Below, in pieces: positions 56,235 to 64,000 of a stretch of DNA of 64,000 nt (position 1 is the stretch's first letter; every line of letters starts with the position of its first letter). The stretch comes from Pseudoscardovia radai (lineage in GTDB: Bacteria; Actinomycetota; Actinomycetes; Actinomycetales; Bifidobacteriaceae), in NCBI RefSeq assembly GCF_002259605.1, contig NZ_MWWR01000006.1:62001-126000 (forward strand), read 5' to 3'. Both the position numbers and the translations under genes were made by a program. The notes below the pieces were generated by a model that was given only the letters and a program-made list of their open reading frames with translations, did not search any database and was not told the origin of the DNA.

Positions 56235-56846
56235 TTACTTCGACGACATCGCCGTCGAGGAAGCGGTCGAGCTCGTCAGCATGGACCACATGGTGGCCTG
56301 GATGGTCAGGGTGGATTCGGTGTCGCCCGGACCGTTCTTGCCGAAGCTGTAGCTCACCGAGTTCGGCACGGCGATGCGCTGCATCTTCTGCAGCTGGCTG
56401 ATGAACGCCTGCATCTGGTCATACGACCCCTGCACGGTGATCGACACGGGCACCTGCACCGGAATGCCGATGCTCAGCTTCGACGTGGTGACGGTAGGCA
56501 GCGACGCAAGCGTCGCCTCGCTGAAGGTGACGCTCTGGATCGTGACCTGCGCGCCCGCGGCGACGGTGTTCAGCGAATCGATGAAATCCTGCTGGTTGTA
56601 GGCGCCAGGAATCTCGGTCTGCATCTGGGCGAGTCGGCTCAGCTGGATCGACTGCTGCGGCTGGAGAATCGTGAGGTTCGCGATCTCGTCGCGCAGCTTC
56701 GCGTTCTTCGCCTCCACCGTCGCGGTCTGCTGGTCGGCCGACTCGATGTCGCTTTTCTTCGGCGTCACCACGGCGCCGACGGTGCCCAGAATCAGCAGGA
56801 TGGCCAGCACGACCAGCCCGAGGGCCTGCCACTTGTACTTGTTCAT
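56235..56846 (-). CDS. pilO: PilO-like type IV pilus inner-membrane alignment protein
   Basis: This 203-residue protein has a short cytoplasmic N-terminus, one membrane helix (about residues 6-28), a coiled coil (SADQQTATVEAKNAKLRDEIANL) and a ferredoxin-like external domain (VQVPVSITVQGSYDQMQAFISQLQKMQRI). These are the features of PilO, which pairs with PilN to link the cytoplasmic motor complex to the outside. It is the last gene of the pilus operon, 54 bases after pilN. Sequence conservation in this family is low, so the call depends on topology and neighbours. Confidence 0.82.
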   Translation of the reverse strand: MNKYKWQALGLVVLAILLILGTVGAVVTPKKSDIESADQQTATVEAKNAKLRDEIANLTILQPQQSIQLSRLAQMQTEIPGAYNQQDFIDSLNTVAAGAQVTIQSVTFSEATLASLPTVTTSKLSIGIPVQVPVSITVQGSYDQMQAFISQLQKMQRIAVPNSVSYSFGKNGPGDTESTLTIQATMWSMLTSSTASSTAMSSK

Positions 56847-56900
56847 GTCTCCCCCTAAGAGATAGTGCTACGAAAGACGATGTTTCCTAAGCCTTGAGCG

Positions 56901-57908
56901 TCACTCGCTGTCCGAGGACCCGCTCGTCGACGCCGTCGACGTGGACGTCGTGCTCAGGCCGGCCGCCTCGGATTCGAGCGACTCGCGCATCGTGGCAAGG
57001 AGCTGGCGCTTGCTGTCGTCGGCACCAGCGGAGTTGTCGCTGCGCTCGGTCGTGTTCCTGGACTGGCTGCCGTCGGCGTTGTCCACGATGAGGTGGAGGG
57101 TCACGCTTCCGGTGTAGGTGTAGCCGGCGTCGCTGCCGCCCGTAATGGACGTGAGCGAGCCGTTGATGTAGCCGGTGACTCCCTCGAAGTTGGCGATGAA
57201 ATCGTGGGCCTTGATGAAGTCGGGGTCGGTGACGGTGAAGTCGACGGTGATGACGCCGCCGTTGCTCCACACGGTACCGGCGGTCGATGACGCCGACGAG
57301 CCCTTGCCCGTAGCGGAGGCGAGCTGGTACTCGGAGAAGTCAAGCGACTCGTACTTGCCGTTGGCCGGCAGCGCGGAGTTGAACTCGCCCGCCACCTTGT
57401 TCCAGTCGACCTCGTTGTACAGAACGCCGATCTTGACGAGCTGCTCGTCGTCCACGGAGTTGAGGGTGTCCTCGACGTCCTTGAACTGGGCCTTCTTCTG
57501 CACGAGCTGCGTGTACTGGTCCTGCGCCGCGGTGGTACGCTTGTCAGCCTGGTTCACGAGCACGCTCATGAGCACGATGGCCGCGATGCACAGCGCCGCC
57601 ACCACCATGTCGACCACCACGAGCCCGTTGCGCACCACGCGGTCGTGGTTGCGGCGCACGACGGAGCGCGGGATGAGCTCTGCCCTGAAGTTCCAGTCCT
57701 TCGGATTGGAGGTGGTGGCCACCTTGGCCTTGGCGAAGGGGTGACGGAAGTCGAAGCCCTGCTTCTTGACGGTGGTCTTGCCCTCGCCGGCTCCCTCGGG
57801 ATTCTGCCCTTCCTCGGAATCGACGGGCGGCATCGCCGCGGTCTGGGAGAGCGCGGATCCGTCATGCTCGCCGCGCGGCTTTGCGTTCTTCTTTCCAAAC
57901 AGACTCAT
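56901..57908 (-). CDS. pilN: PilN-like type IV pilus assembly protein
   Basis: This 335-residue bitopic protein has a cytoplasmic N-terminus of about 95 residues that includes the segment WNFRAELIPRSVVRRNHDR (like the PilN motif INLLP that binds PilM). A membrane helix spans about 96-118, with a coiled coil to about 150 and an external domain (ITVDFTVTDPDFIKAHDFIANFEGV). The C-terminal 40 residues are Ser/Thr rich. It overlaps pilM by ATGA, as expected for partners. The cytoplasmic extension is longer than in Gram-negative PilN. Confidence 0.82.
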   Translation of the reverse strand: MSLFGKKNAKPRGEHDGSALSQTAAMPPVDSEEGQNPEGAGEGKTTVKKQGFDFRHPFAKAKVATTSNPKDWNFRAELIPRSVVRRNHDRVVRNGLVVVDMVVAALCIAAIVLMSVLVNQADKRTTAAQDQYTQLVQKKAQFKDVEDTLNSVDDEQLVKIGVLYNEVDWNKVAGEFNSALPANGKYESLDFSEYQLASATGKGSSASSTAGTVWSNGGVITVDFTVTDPDFIKAHDFIANFEGVTGYINGSLTSITGGSDAGYTYTGSVTLHLIVDNADGSQSRNTTERSDNSAGADDSKRQLLATMRESLESEAAGLSTTSTSTASTSGSSDSE

Positions 57909-58957
57909 TGCGGCCTCTTTCCAAGTGCCAGGCCGAGCACGGCCGCGTAATCGGCGGCGTGGGCGGCGATGTTCTGATTCGTGACGTCCTTCGACAGCGA
58001 GAAGTTGCGGAAGGGGTCTCCCAGACGGACGACCTTGTTCGTCGAGCTTGCGAGCACGGCGGGGAAACCGCCGAGCGTGGCGCCGATGCCCGTGAGCAGG
58101 ATGGTCTGCACGGTATCGTCGGGATGCTCGTTGTCGTAGTAGTTGATGGTGTTGCGCACGCCGACGATGAGCTGGGCCACGGTCTCGCGGATCACGGCCT
58201 CGGCCTTCTCGAGCTTCTCGTCGCCGACCACGTTCTGCAGGCCGATGCGGCGCTTGATCTGGATGGCGTTGTCCCTCGGGATGCTCAGCGCATCGACGAT
58301 GGCGTCGATGACATCGTTATCACCGGCGGTTACGGTTCGCACGTACTGCGGATGCGCGTTGTCCATGATGATGACGTCGGTGTTGCTGGAGCCGACGTTC
58401 ACGATGGCCTGCACCCTGTTCACGCTGGAGCTGGCGAACACGCGCGCGAGGCAGAACGGCGCGGCGTCGATGGTCTCGAGCACGAAGCCCGCCTTCTCGA
58501 TCACCTCGGCCATGCTCTCCAGGCCGGCGCGCAGCGTGGCCACGATCAGCCCGTGCAGGATGGTTCCCTGGCTCGTGCGCTCCTTCGACAGCGGCACGAA
58601 GTCGAGGATGGACTGGTCCACCGGAAGCGGAATCAGGCCCTCGGCCTGGAACGGCAGCGTCTCGCGCAGCTCGTCCAGCGCCATGTCGGGGAAGTTCGCC
58701 TCGCGCAGCACCAGACGGCGGCTGGCGTAGGCCAGGGCCGTGTGCTCGGTGGGATACCGGTGGCGCGTGATGAGGTTGCCGATCAGTTTGGTCACGTTTT
58801 CCTTGGCGTCGTCCACGATCTCGCCATCGACCACCGCGCCCGCCGGCAGCGGCACCATATGGAAGTGCTGCACCTTGGGTTTGGAGGAATAAGGGTTTTC
58901 GATGACGGCCGCACGAACGGCATCATTCGACAACATCAATGTCGTGATTTGGCTCAT
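57905..58957 (-). CDS. pilM: PilM, actin-like type IV pilus assembly ATPase
   Basis: PilM is a cytoplasmic actin-fold protein that binds the N-terminus of PilN and connects the pilus motor to the alignment complex. The 350-residue protein has the FtsA/PilM features: DMALDELRETLPFQAEGLIP, IVNVGSSNTDVIIMD (phosphate loop), and ILLTGIGATLGGFPAVL (adenosine motif). Start at 58957 with AAGGGAGTGC upstream. It overlaps pilN. Confidence 0.92.
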   Translation of the reverse strand: MSQITTLMLSNDAVRAAVIENPYSSKPKVQHFHMVPLPAGAVVDGEIVDDAKENVTKLIGNLITRHRYPTEHTALAYASRRLVLREANFPDMALDELRETLPFQAEGLIPLPVDQSILDFVPLSKERTSQGTILHGLIVATLRAGLESMAEVIEKAGFVLETIDAAPFCLARVFASSSVNRVQAIVNVGSSNTDVIIMDNAHPQYVRTVTAGDNDVIDAIVDALSIPRDNAIQIKRRIGLQNVVGDEKLEKAEAVIRETVAQLIVGVRNTINYYDNEHPDDTVQTILLTGIGATLGGFPAVLASSTNKVVRLGDPFRNFSLSKDVTNQNIAAHAADYAAVLGLALGKRPQ

Positions 58958-58993
58958 GAGCACTCCCTTGCTAGTTTCTCTCCCATGCCGGGC

Positions 58994-59806
58994 TCACATG
59001 AGCCCGACGACGTGTAGATACAGGTCGGCGATGACCTGACCGGCGAAAACGCCGATCCAAGACCCCACGACCATGGAGGGACCGAAGGGAATCCCGCCCT
59101 TGGCCGTGACCTTCTTACGTGTTATTTGTACCAGTGCGGCAAGACCTCCGACGACGAAGGCCAGGAACGCGCCGATGATGAACTGCTTCCACCCCAGCCA
59201 TCCGAGGGTCATGCCGAGCAGGAAGGCGAACTTGATGTCGCCGTCGCCCATGCCGCCTGGCCGGATGATGCTGAGGACGAAGTAGAAGGCGAACAGGATG
59301 AGCGCGCCGATGTACGCGCGTCCGTACGCCGGCCAGGCGTCCGTCATGCCGGATGCGAGCGCGAGAAGCACGGCGCTGACGATGACGGAGGGGTACACGA
59401 TGACATTGAGGATCAGATGGTGATCGATGTCGATGTACGCCACGATGATGCTGATCGCCGCGAGGTACAGCAGGTCGGGCAGCATCCACCACGTGTACAG
59501 GCCTCCGACGGCCCCGCCGACGACGCCCGCCATGGCCAGGCCCGTGAGGGCCTCGATAACCGGGTAGCGCACGGAGATATGCTCCTTGCAGTGCCGGCAT
59601 GTGCCTCCGAGCACGGCGTAGGACACAAGCGGGATGTTGTCATACCACGCAATCTGCGCGTTGCAGTTCGGACAAAAGCTGCGCTTGGGGTTGACGATGC
59701 TCATGTGGTTCGGCACGCGCCAGATGACGACGCCGAGGAACGATCCGAGGAAGCAACCCAGTATGAAGGTCACGACCTCGAGAAGAACGATGCTTGTGGT
59801 ATCCAT
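58994..59806 (-). CDS. pilD: prepilin peptidase / N-methyltransferase
   Basis: PilD cleaves the leader of prepilins in the membrane and methylates the new N-terminus. The 270-residue protein has the N-terminal methyltransferase loop with zinc cysteines C45, C48, C70 and C73 (CPNC, CRHC) and eight membrane segments. The aspartyl protease pair lies in AYIDIDHH (about D126/D128) and GMGDGDIKFAF (about D188/D190). The start at 59806 has AAGGTGAGG upstream. Confidence 0.95.
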   Translation of the reverse strand: MDTTSIVLLEVVTFILGCFLGSFLGVVIWRVPNHMSIVNPKRSFCPNCNAQIAWYDNIPLVSYAVLGGTCRHCKEHISVRYPVIEALTGLAMAGVVGGAVGGLYTWWMLPDLLYLAAISIIVAYIDIDHHLILNVIVYPSVIVSAVLLALASGMTDAWPAYGRAYIGALILFAFYFVLSIIRPGGMGDGDIKFAFLLGMTLGWLGWKQFIIGAFLAFVVGGLAALVQITRKKVTAKGGIPFGPSMVVGSWIGVFAGQVIADLYLHVVGLM

Positions 59807-59888
59807 ATCCTCACCTTATGTCACCGGTGCCCGCACACGGGCGGGGCACCGAGGTTGGCTCCTTGCTCCTGATGTTCCCGGCGCGGCG

Positions 59889-62384
59889 TCATCCCTTCGT
59901 GGCGCGCACAAGGGAATAGCCCTTGGACGCCGACACGGAGGTGTCGAGCGCGAAGGACGTCGACGATGTCTCCACGTAGTGCTTGTACTTGCCCTGTTCG
60001 GAAGCCGGGGCGTTCCATGTCTGCTGCGTGGACTTCAGCGTGGTGCGGCCGAAGAGGTCCTTAGAGGACGGCGTGGCGGCCTCGCACTTCTGCAGCGTGA
60101 CGTAGGGGAACATCTGCGGATACTGGCTCACATTGCGGTCGGTGCCGTTTGTGCCGAACTTCCACCCGGTGAAGGTGTCGGTTTCCTCGAGACACAGGGC
60201 GCCGGCGTTCTTCGAGTCGTCCTTCAGGGCCTCGGCCAGACGGTCGGGGTCCGAGGCCACGGTCTGCGTGGCGGAGTCGAGGCTGCTCAGGAGAACGAAC
60301 TTGTAATCGAAGCGGCCCGAGCTGGCGCCGTCGGCGGACAGCTTCTCGGTGCGCACGAACTGGTATGTCGGATCGGACACCGTGGAGCAGCCCCTCGTCG
60401 TGGCCTTGAGCAGCGCGCCCGGGGACGCGGCGTCCACCTTGAGGCAACCCAGCGTCGAGGAGATCTTGGCCTTGTAGGCGAGCTTCGTGGTGTCGATGGT
60501 GCCGTCGGCGTTCGTCGGGCGGTCATACGTCATCATGTCGTACTTGGTGCCGCTCGTATCCGTCTTCGTGCCGCACACGACGTTGGACGTTCCGTCGGAC
60601 GACTGGCCGCTGATCATCTGCTTGTAGCAGAACGAGGTGATGGGCGCGGCGTTGACATAGCACTGCTTCGTCACGACGTTCTGTGTGTTCCACTGGAAGC
60701 TGCTCACGGCACGCGCCTGCATGCAGGCTCCTGTGTTGCTCACGATCTGGCTGGTGGTGTAACCGGCCTCGCCGCCGTTTCCGAGCGACTGGAGGTAGGT
60801 TCGTTCGTTATCCTTGTCAAGCCAGCCGGTGGATGTGACCTGGCCCCACTTGCCGGCCGTGACATAGCATCCGTCGGTCGCGACCGCGGGGTCGAGGTCC
60901 GATCCACAGCCACCGTGGTTGGACCACACGTTGTCCTTGGTCGGATAGAGTCCTTCGAAACGCGTGTCGTGCGCCATGGCACCTGTGGCCAGCGCCTGGC
61001 CGGGGTTGCTGTAGGCGGCGTTGATGAAGCCGAAGTAGAACGACCATTTCTGCAGTTTGTTCAGGGCGCTGTTGGCATCGGCGAGCTCGGCGGCGGTGTC
61101 ATAGCCGTAGTTGCCGGAGGCGATGTCCACCTTGCTGCCGTTCCACGTGCCGGAGAATTCGCTCGGCGAGTAGCTCGTGCCGCATGTTCTCAGCGTCACA
61201 TGGGCCGGAGCCGACGCATCCGGGTCCAGACCCGTGATGCACAGATCGGAGCCGGCCAGCCTGATCGTGTCGTCGGACGCGTAGCTCCACGCATTGTACT
61301 TGGAGTACACCGTGTTATTGGCCTGGCACATCGGGTTGTAGTTGTAGGTCACGGTGTTGCCGTCGCCCTTGACCGAACCGGGTGCGAACCACGCGCGCTT
61401 GAAGATGCGCACTGTCCAGCCCTCGGCGGGCACGGCCGTGCCGGTGGTGTCGACGTTGCCCGACGGGTCGGCCGCCACAAGGCAGGTCTCGTCGGCGGGG
61501 TCGTCGATGTAGTTGCCCTCGCCGTTGGTCAGATGCTCGGACGCGTGTTCGATCCATGTGCCCGTCACGGTGGCGGTGTCACCGTCGGCGGTCAGCGTCG
61601 AGCCAGTCACATGGAGCCATGCGTGCTGCGAGGCGCCCTGCTCGTTGTCATAGAAGGTGAACGAACCGTCGGTGGAGCCGTTTCCCGCCCAACTGCTGGA
61701 TATCCTGGTCGTTTTCCCCAGGCTGGCGAACTGGTACACGCCCTGCTCGGCCAGGATGGGGTCGCCGGTGGTCGTCGAGGAATCGAAGCACTTCGCGGTC
61801 ACGAGGGCATAGCGCGTCTTCGCCATATCCGCCAAGGTTGTCACCTGGTTCGCCGTTCTCGCGCCGGAGGCGTCGGTGGCGGTGGGATCGCCGTCCCAGT
61901 ACGTCACGTCCACACTCACGGTGACGGCGCCGCTGGAGTAATCGTCGGCGGAGGACGCGGTGCCCGTGCCGTTGATGCGCGTGCACGTGTTCGTCTTGTT
62001 ATCGGACTGCGACGAGTACACGCAGGTCAGCAGCACCGAGCCGTCCGACTGCACCACGAAATCGCTTGCGGATGTGGACGACGCCGGCATGTAGGGGTCG
62101 TACGACTTCTTGTCCACGGCCTGGGCGGAGGCGGAGCGCATGAAGCTCAGGCCGAGCTCGAGCCCGCTTTCCGCGGCGTAACGCGACTGCTGCGTGCGGC
62201 GGTCGGAGCTGTAGGGCACGGCCTGCCCCACGAGCACCGAGGTGATGATGGCCAGGGTGAGGATGACCATCGTGGTGAACAGCAGCGCCATGATCATGGC
62301 GGCACCGGTCTCGCCATGCGCCCTTTTGCGGATGCGGGCGCCCCACTGGCGTTCTACATAGGTCCACAACTGTGTGTTCCTCAT
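59889..62384 (-). CDS. PilX-like minor pilin / adhesin with R-type lectin-like repeats
   Basis: This 831-residue protein lies inside the pilus operon between pilC and pilD. The N-terminus (GETGAAMIMALLFTTMVILTL, residues 24-44) is like PilX_N-type minor pilin starts, with one hydrophobic helix that packs into the pilus. The rest is extracellular. Several cysteine pairs have ricin B-like wording: LCITGLDPD to LRTC (382-401), ACMQARAV to TKQC (554-575), GCLKVDAASPG to TRGC (647-666) and LCLEETDTF to LQKC (731-767) followed by QQTW at 787-790. This suggests one or two beta-trefoil lectin domains, i.e. a sugar-binding tip protein. The lectin reading is an inference. The ATG at 62384 follows GGGAGGG by 11 bases. 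Confidence 0.8.
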   Translation of the reverse strand: MRNTQLWTYVERQWGARIRKRAHGETGAAMIMALLFTTMVILTLAIITSVLVGQAVPYSSDRRTQQSRYAAESGLELGLSFMRSASAQAVDKKSYDPYMPASSTSASDFVVQSDGSVLLTCVYSSQSDNKTNTCTRINGTGTASSADDYSSGAVTVSVDVTYWDGDPTATDASGARTANQVTTLADMAKTRYALVTAKCFDSSTTTGDPILAEQGVYQFASLGKTTRISSSWAGNGSTDGSFTFYDNEQGASQHAWLHVTGSTLTADGDTATVTGTWIEHASEHLTNGEGNYIDDPADETCLVAADPSGNVDTTGTAVPAEGWTVRIFKRAWFAPGSVKGDGNTVTYNYNPMCQANNTVYSKYNAWSYASDDTIRLAGSDLCITGLDPDASAPAHVTLRTCGTSYSPSEFSGTWNGSKVDIASGNYGYDTAAELADANSALNKLQKWSFYFGFINAAYSNPGQALATGAMAHDTRFEGLYPTKDNVWSNHGGCGSDLDPAVATDGCYVTAGKWGQVTSTGWLDKDNERTYLQSLGNGGEAGYTTSQIVSNTGACMQARAVSSFQWNTQNVVTKQCYVNAAPITSFCYKQMISGQSSDGTSNVVCGTKTDTSGTKYDMMTYDRPTNADGTIDTTKLAYKAKISSTLGCLKVDAASPGALLKATTRGCSTVSDPTYQFVRTEKLSADGASSGRFDYKFVLLSSLDSATQTVASDPDRLAEALKDDSKNAGALCLEETDTFTGWKFGTNGTDRNVSQYPQMFPYVTLQKCEAATPSSKDLFGRTTLKSTQQTWNAPASEQGKYKHYVETSSTSFALDTSVSASKGYSLVRATKG

Positions 62385-62403
62385 ATCTGTCAGTCCCTCC
62401 CGA

Positions 62404-63645
62404 TCACATGTTGTTGATGGCGTCGTACATGGAGAACATAGGCATGTACAGGGCCAAGACCATGAAGCCGACGACGCAGCCGAGCAGAAGGATCATGATC
62501 GGCTCGAGCAGCGAGGTCAGCGACTTCGCCATGGCCTGCACCTCCTCGTCATACGCCTTGCCGGCGCTGGCGAGCATCTGGTCGATGGCGCCGGCGTCCT
62601 CGCCGATGGCCACCATCTGCACGAGCATGTTCGGGAACACGCTCTGCAGGGCCATGGCGTCGGAGAGCCTGGTGCCCTTCTCCACCTCGCGCGCCACGAA
62701 CTTCGACGCGCTCTCGTACACGATGTTGCCGGACGTGGAGCCGACGATGTCCAGCGCTTCGAGGATCGGCACGCCCGAGGAGAGCATGGACGAGAAGTTA
62801 CGGCAGAAGCGGGCGAGAGCCACCTTGTTGGTCAGCTTGCCGAACACCGGGACCTTGAGCTTGAACGGCTCCCACCACTGGCGGATGTACATCTTGTTGC
62901 TGTGCGAGCGCCAGTAGATGGTGAACGCGACGATGCCCACGATGAGCAACGGGATGGCCACCGGCGCGACGTTACCCATGCTCACAAGCGTCTGGGTGAT
63001 CGCCGGGAGCTTGGCTCCCATGGAATCGTACATGTCCTTGAAGGTCGGGACGATGGTCAGGAGCATGACGCCCACAAGGAGGAAGGCGATGCACAGGACG
63101 ACGATCGGGTAGGCCAGCGCGGACTTGATCTGCTGCTGGAGCCTGACGTCGGCCTCGAAGGAGTCGGCAACGGTGAGAAGGGCGCCGTCAAGGAAGCCGC
63201 CCGCCTCGCCGGCGCGCACCATATGCACCATGATGGGCGGGAAGAGCTCGTCCTCGTTATGCTCCATGGCCTCGGAGAACGACATGCCGTTCTCCACGTC
63301 GGAGACGCATTGGTGCAGGGCGTCGCGCAGGCGCTTGTTCTCCACCTGCTCGGTGACGATGTTCAGGGAGCGCACAAGCGGCACGCCGGCGGCCACCATG
63401 GTGGCGAGCTGGCGGGCCATGACGGCGTAGTCCTTCTTCTTGGGGTATTTGCCGCCGCCGAGGTTGATCTCCATGTCGAGACCGCTGGCATCGGCGGAGT
63501 TCTTGAGATCGGTGGGCAGAATCCCCTGGCGCTTCAGGCGGTCGATCGCCTGGCTGCGGCCGGTGGCCTCGATGTCGCCGCTGACCTTCTGCGAATTCTG
63601 GATGCCCTTGTAATGCCATACGGTGCTTACCGCTTCGTCTGCCAT
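62404..63645 (-). CDS. pilC: PilC, type IV pilus inner-membrane platform protein
   Basis: PilC (GspF family) is the membrane platform that works with the assembly ATPase. The 413-residue protein has an N-terminal cytoplasmic strand region (WHYKGIQNSQKVSGDIEATGRSQAIDRLKRQGI) with the two T2SF domains (ARQLATMVAAGVPLVRSL and ARFCRNFSSMLSSGVPILEAL) and three membrane helices. Length matches the family. A TACAAT -10-like element (63751-63756, minus strand) lies about 105 bases upstream, so a promoter between the pilin and pilC is possible. Confidence 0.95.
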   Translation of the reverse strand: MADEAVSTVWHYKGIQNSQKVSGDIEATGRSQAIDRLKRQGILPTDLKNSADASGLDMEINLGGGKYPKKKDYAVMARQLATMVAAGVPLVRSLNIVTEQVENKRLRDALHQCVSDVENGMSFSEAMEHNEDELFPPIMVHMVRAGEAGGFLDGALLTVADSFEADVRLQQQIKSALAYPIVVLCIAFLLVGVMLLTIVPTFKDMYDSMGAKLPAITQTLVSMGNVAPVAIPLLIVGIVAFTIYWRSHSNKMYIRQWWEPFKLKVPVFGKLTNKVALARFCRNFSSMLSSGVPILEALDIVGSTSGNIVYESASKFVAREVEKGTRLSDAMALQSVFPNMLVQMVAIGEDAGAIDQMLASAGKAYDEEVQAMAKSLTSLLEPIMILLLGCVVGFMVLALYMPMFSMYDAINNM

Positions 63646-63896
63646 GGCCGTTCCTTTTCTCCCGACGGAACAACTCCTCGTCCCATCCGAGCTCGGTTTC
63701 CCTGGACGACGGCAACGACGCTATCGCCGTCTGATCCCTTTCTTGTGCATATTGTAGTCTATATGCTTTTCCCCCGCGCGTCGCCCGCATGATCATGGAC
63801 AGGCGATCGACTGGCGGGCCGGGCCGGGCGCGAGGCGGGCGAGGCCTCCCCCATAACACTGTGATGGAATACGATTCCCCCGCCCCGAAACCACGG

Positions 63897-64000
63897 TCAG
63901 CGGGTGCCGGTCTGGAGGGCGGCGTCGGTGGCGGAGTCGTAGGTGAACTTCTTGACGGTTGTTTTCTGGTTGAAGGCCAGGATGGAGTAGCTCGTGCCGT
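63897..64000 (-). CDS. C-terminal end of a probable pilin (cut by window edge)
   Basis: The last 34 codons before a TGA at 63897-63899 read GTSYSILAFNQKTTVKKFTYDSATDAALQTGTR. The YxILAxNQ and TYDSATD wording is typical of the end of type IV pilin globular domains, and the position upstream of pilC fits a major pilin gene. The rest lies beyond the window, so the identity is tentative. A half copy of the 82-bp palindrome arm (AACACTGTGATGG, 63855) lies 42 bases downstream. Confidence 0.55.
   Translation of the reverse strand, partial: GTSYSILAFNQKTTVKKFTYDSATDAALQTGTR

Overview
The window looks like a chromosomal segment of a high-GC actinobacterium, most probably Bifidobacterium or a close relative in the Bifidobacteriaceae. 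The basis is the dcw cluster with mraZ and rsmH, the lexA / LysM protein / nrdR neighbourhood, a PriA-type isomerase inside a his operon, an FBP-type L-lactate dehydrogenase, and the ftsZ-sepF-yggT-divIVA block. No rRNA, tRNA, insertion sequence, prophage or CRISPR array was recognised. Nearly all sequence is ordinary core genome; the unusual material lies in intergenic repeats, disordered protein extensions and a type IV pilus locus at the right end.

Layout, left to right. Positions 1-9688 (minus strand) carry the start of the division and cell wall cluster, read mraZ-rsmH-ftsL-like-PBP-MurE-like-murF-mraY-murD(partial). The MurE-like protein has lost the ATP-binding loop and the ligase C-terminus. 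Upstream of mraZ there are 10-bp-spaced GTGGGG boxes, the expected MraZ operator, and then a 0.5-kb array of six hairpin units. Positions 10699-14382 (plus) hold a HelD-like RNA polymerase recycling helicase and serA. Positions 14577-17052 hold nrdR and a LysM membrane protein (minus), divergent from lexA (plus) with a SOS box in its promoter. Then come a cation efflux protein, L-lactate dehydrogenase and hflX (minus), followed by an RsmC-like methyltransferase with a long disordered N-terminus and an HrpA helicase (plus).

Positions 27166-37459 (minus) contain a long TetR regulator with a perfect inverted-repeat operator, then glutamine synthetase downstream of the his operon hisD-hisC-hisB-unknown-hisH-priA, and a membrane-anchored coiled-coil protein. 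Positions 37653-51299 (minus) hold dnaE (with a textbook SOS box), an RluD-like pseudouridine synthase, lspA, a DivIVA with ten exact 11-residue repeats, yggT, sepF, ftsZ (with an 18-bp palindrome upstream), a dus gene and glycyl-tRNA synthetase.

Positions 51500-64000 (minus) hold two large proline/glutamine-rich proteins (one membrane anchored, one with a zinc ribbon). Next comes a type IV pilus operon read pilin(partial)-pilC-PilX-like adhesin-pilD-pilM-pilN-pilO. The adhesin has cysteine pairs resembling R-type (ricin B) lectin repeats.

Cross-cutting observations: three unrelated-in-sequence but similarly built tandem hairpin arrays (periods 84, 73 and 73 bp) sit next to cell envelope genes; two of them show a roughly 146-bp dimer structure. 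Two copies of an 82-bp imperfect palindrome lie in other gaps. Five genes (serA, nrdR, tetR, hisD, dnaE) have a -10-like hexamer 6 to 7 bases before the ATG and no ribosome binding site, which suggests leaderless transcripts.
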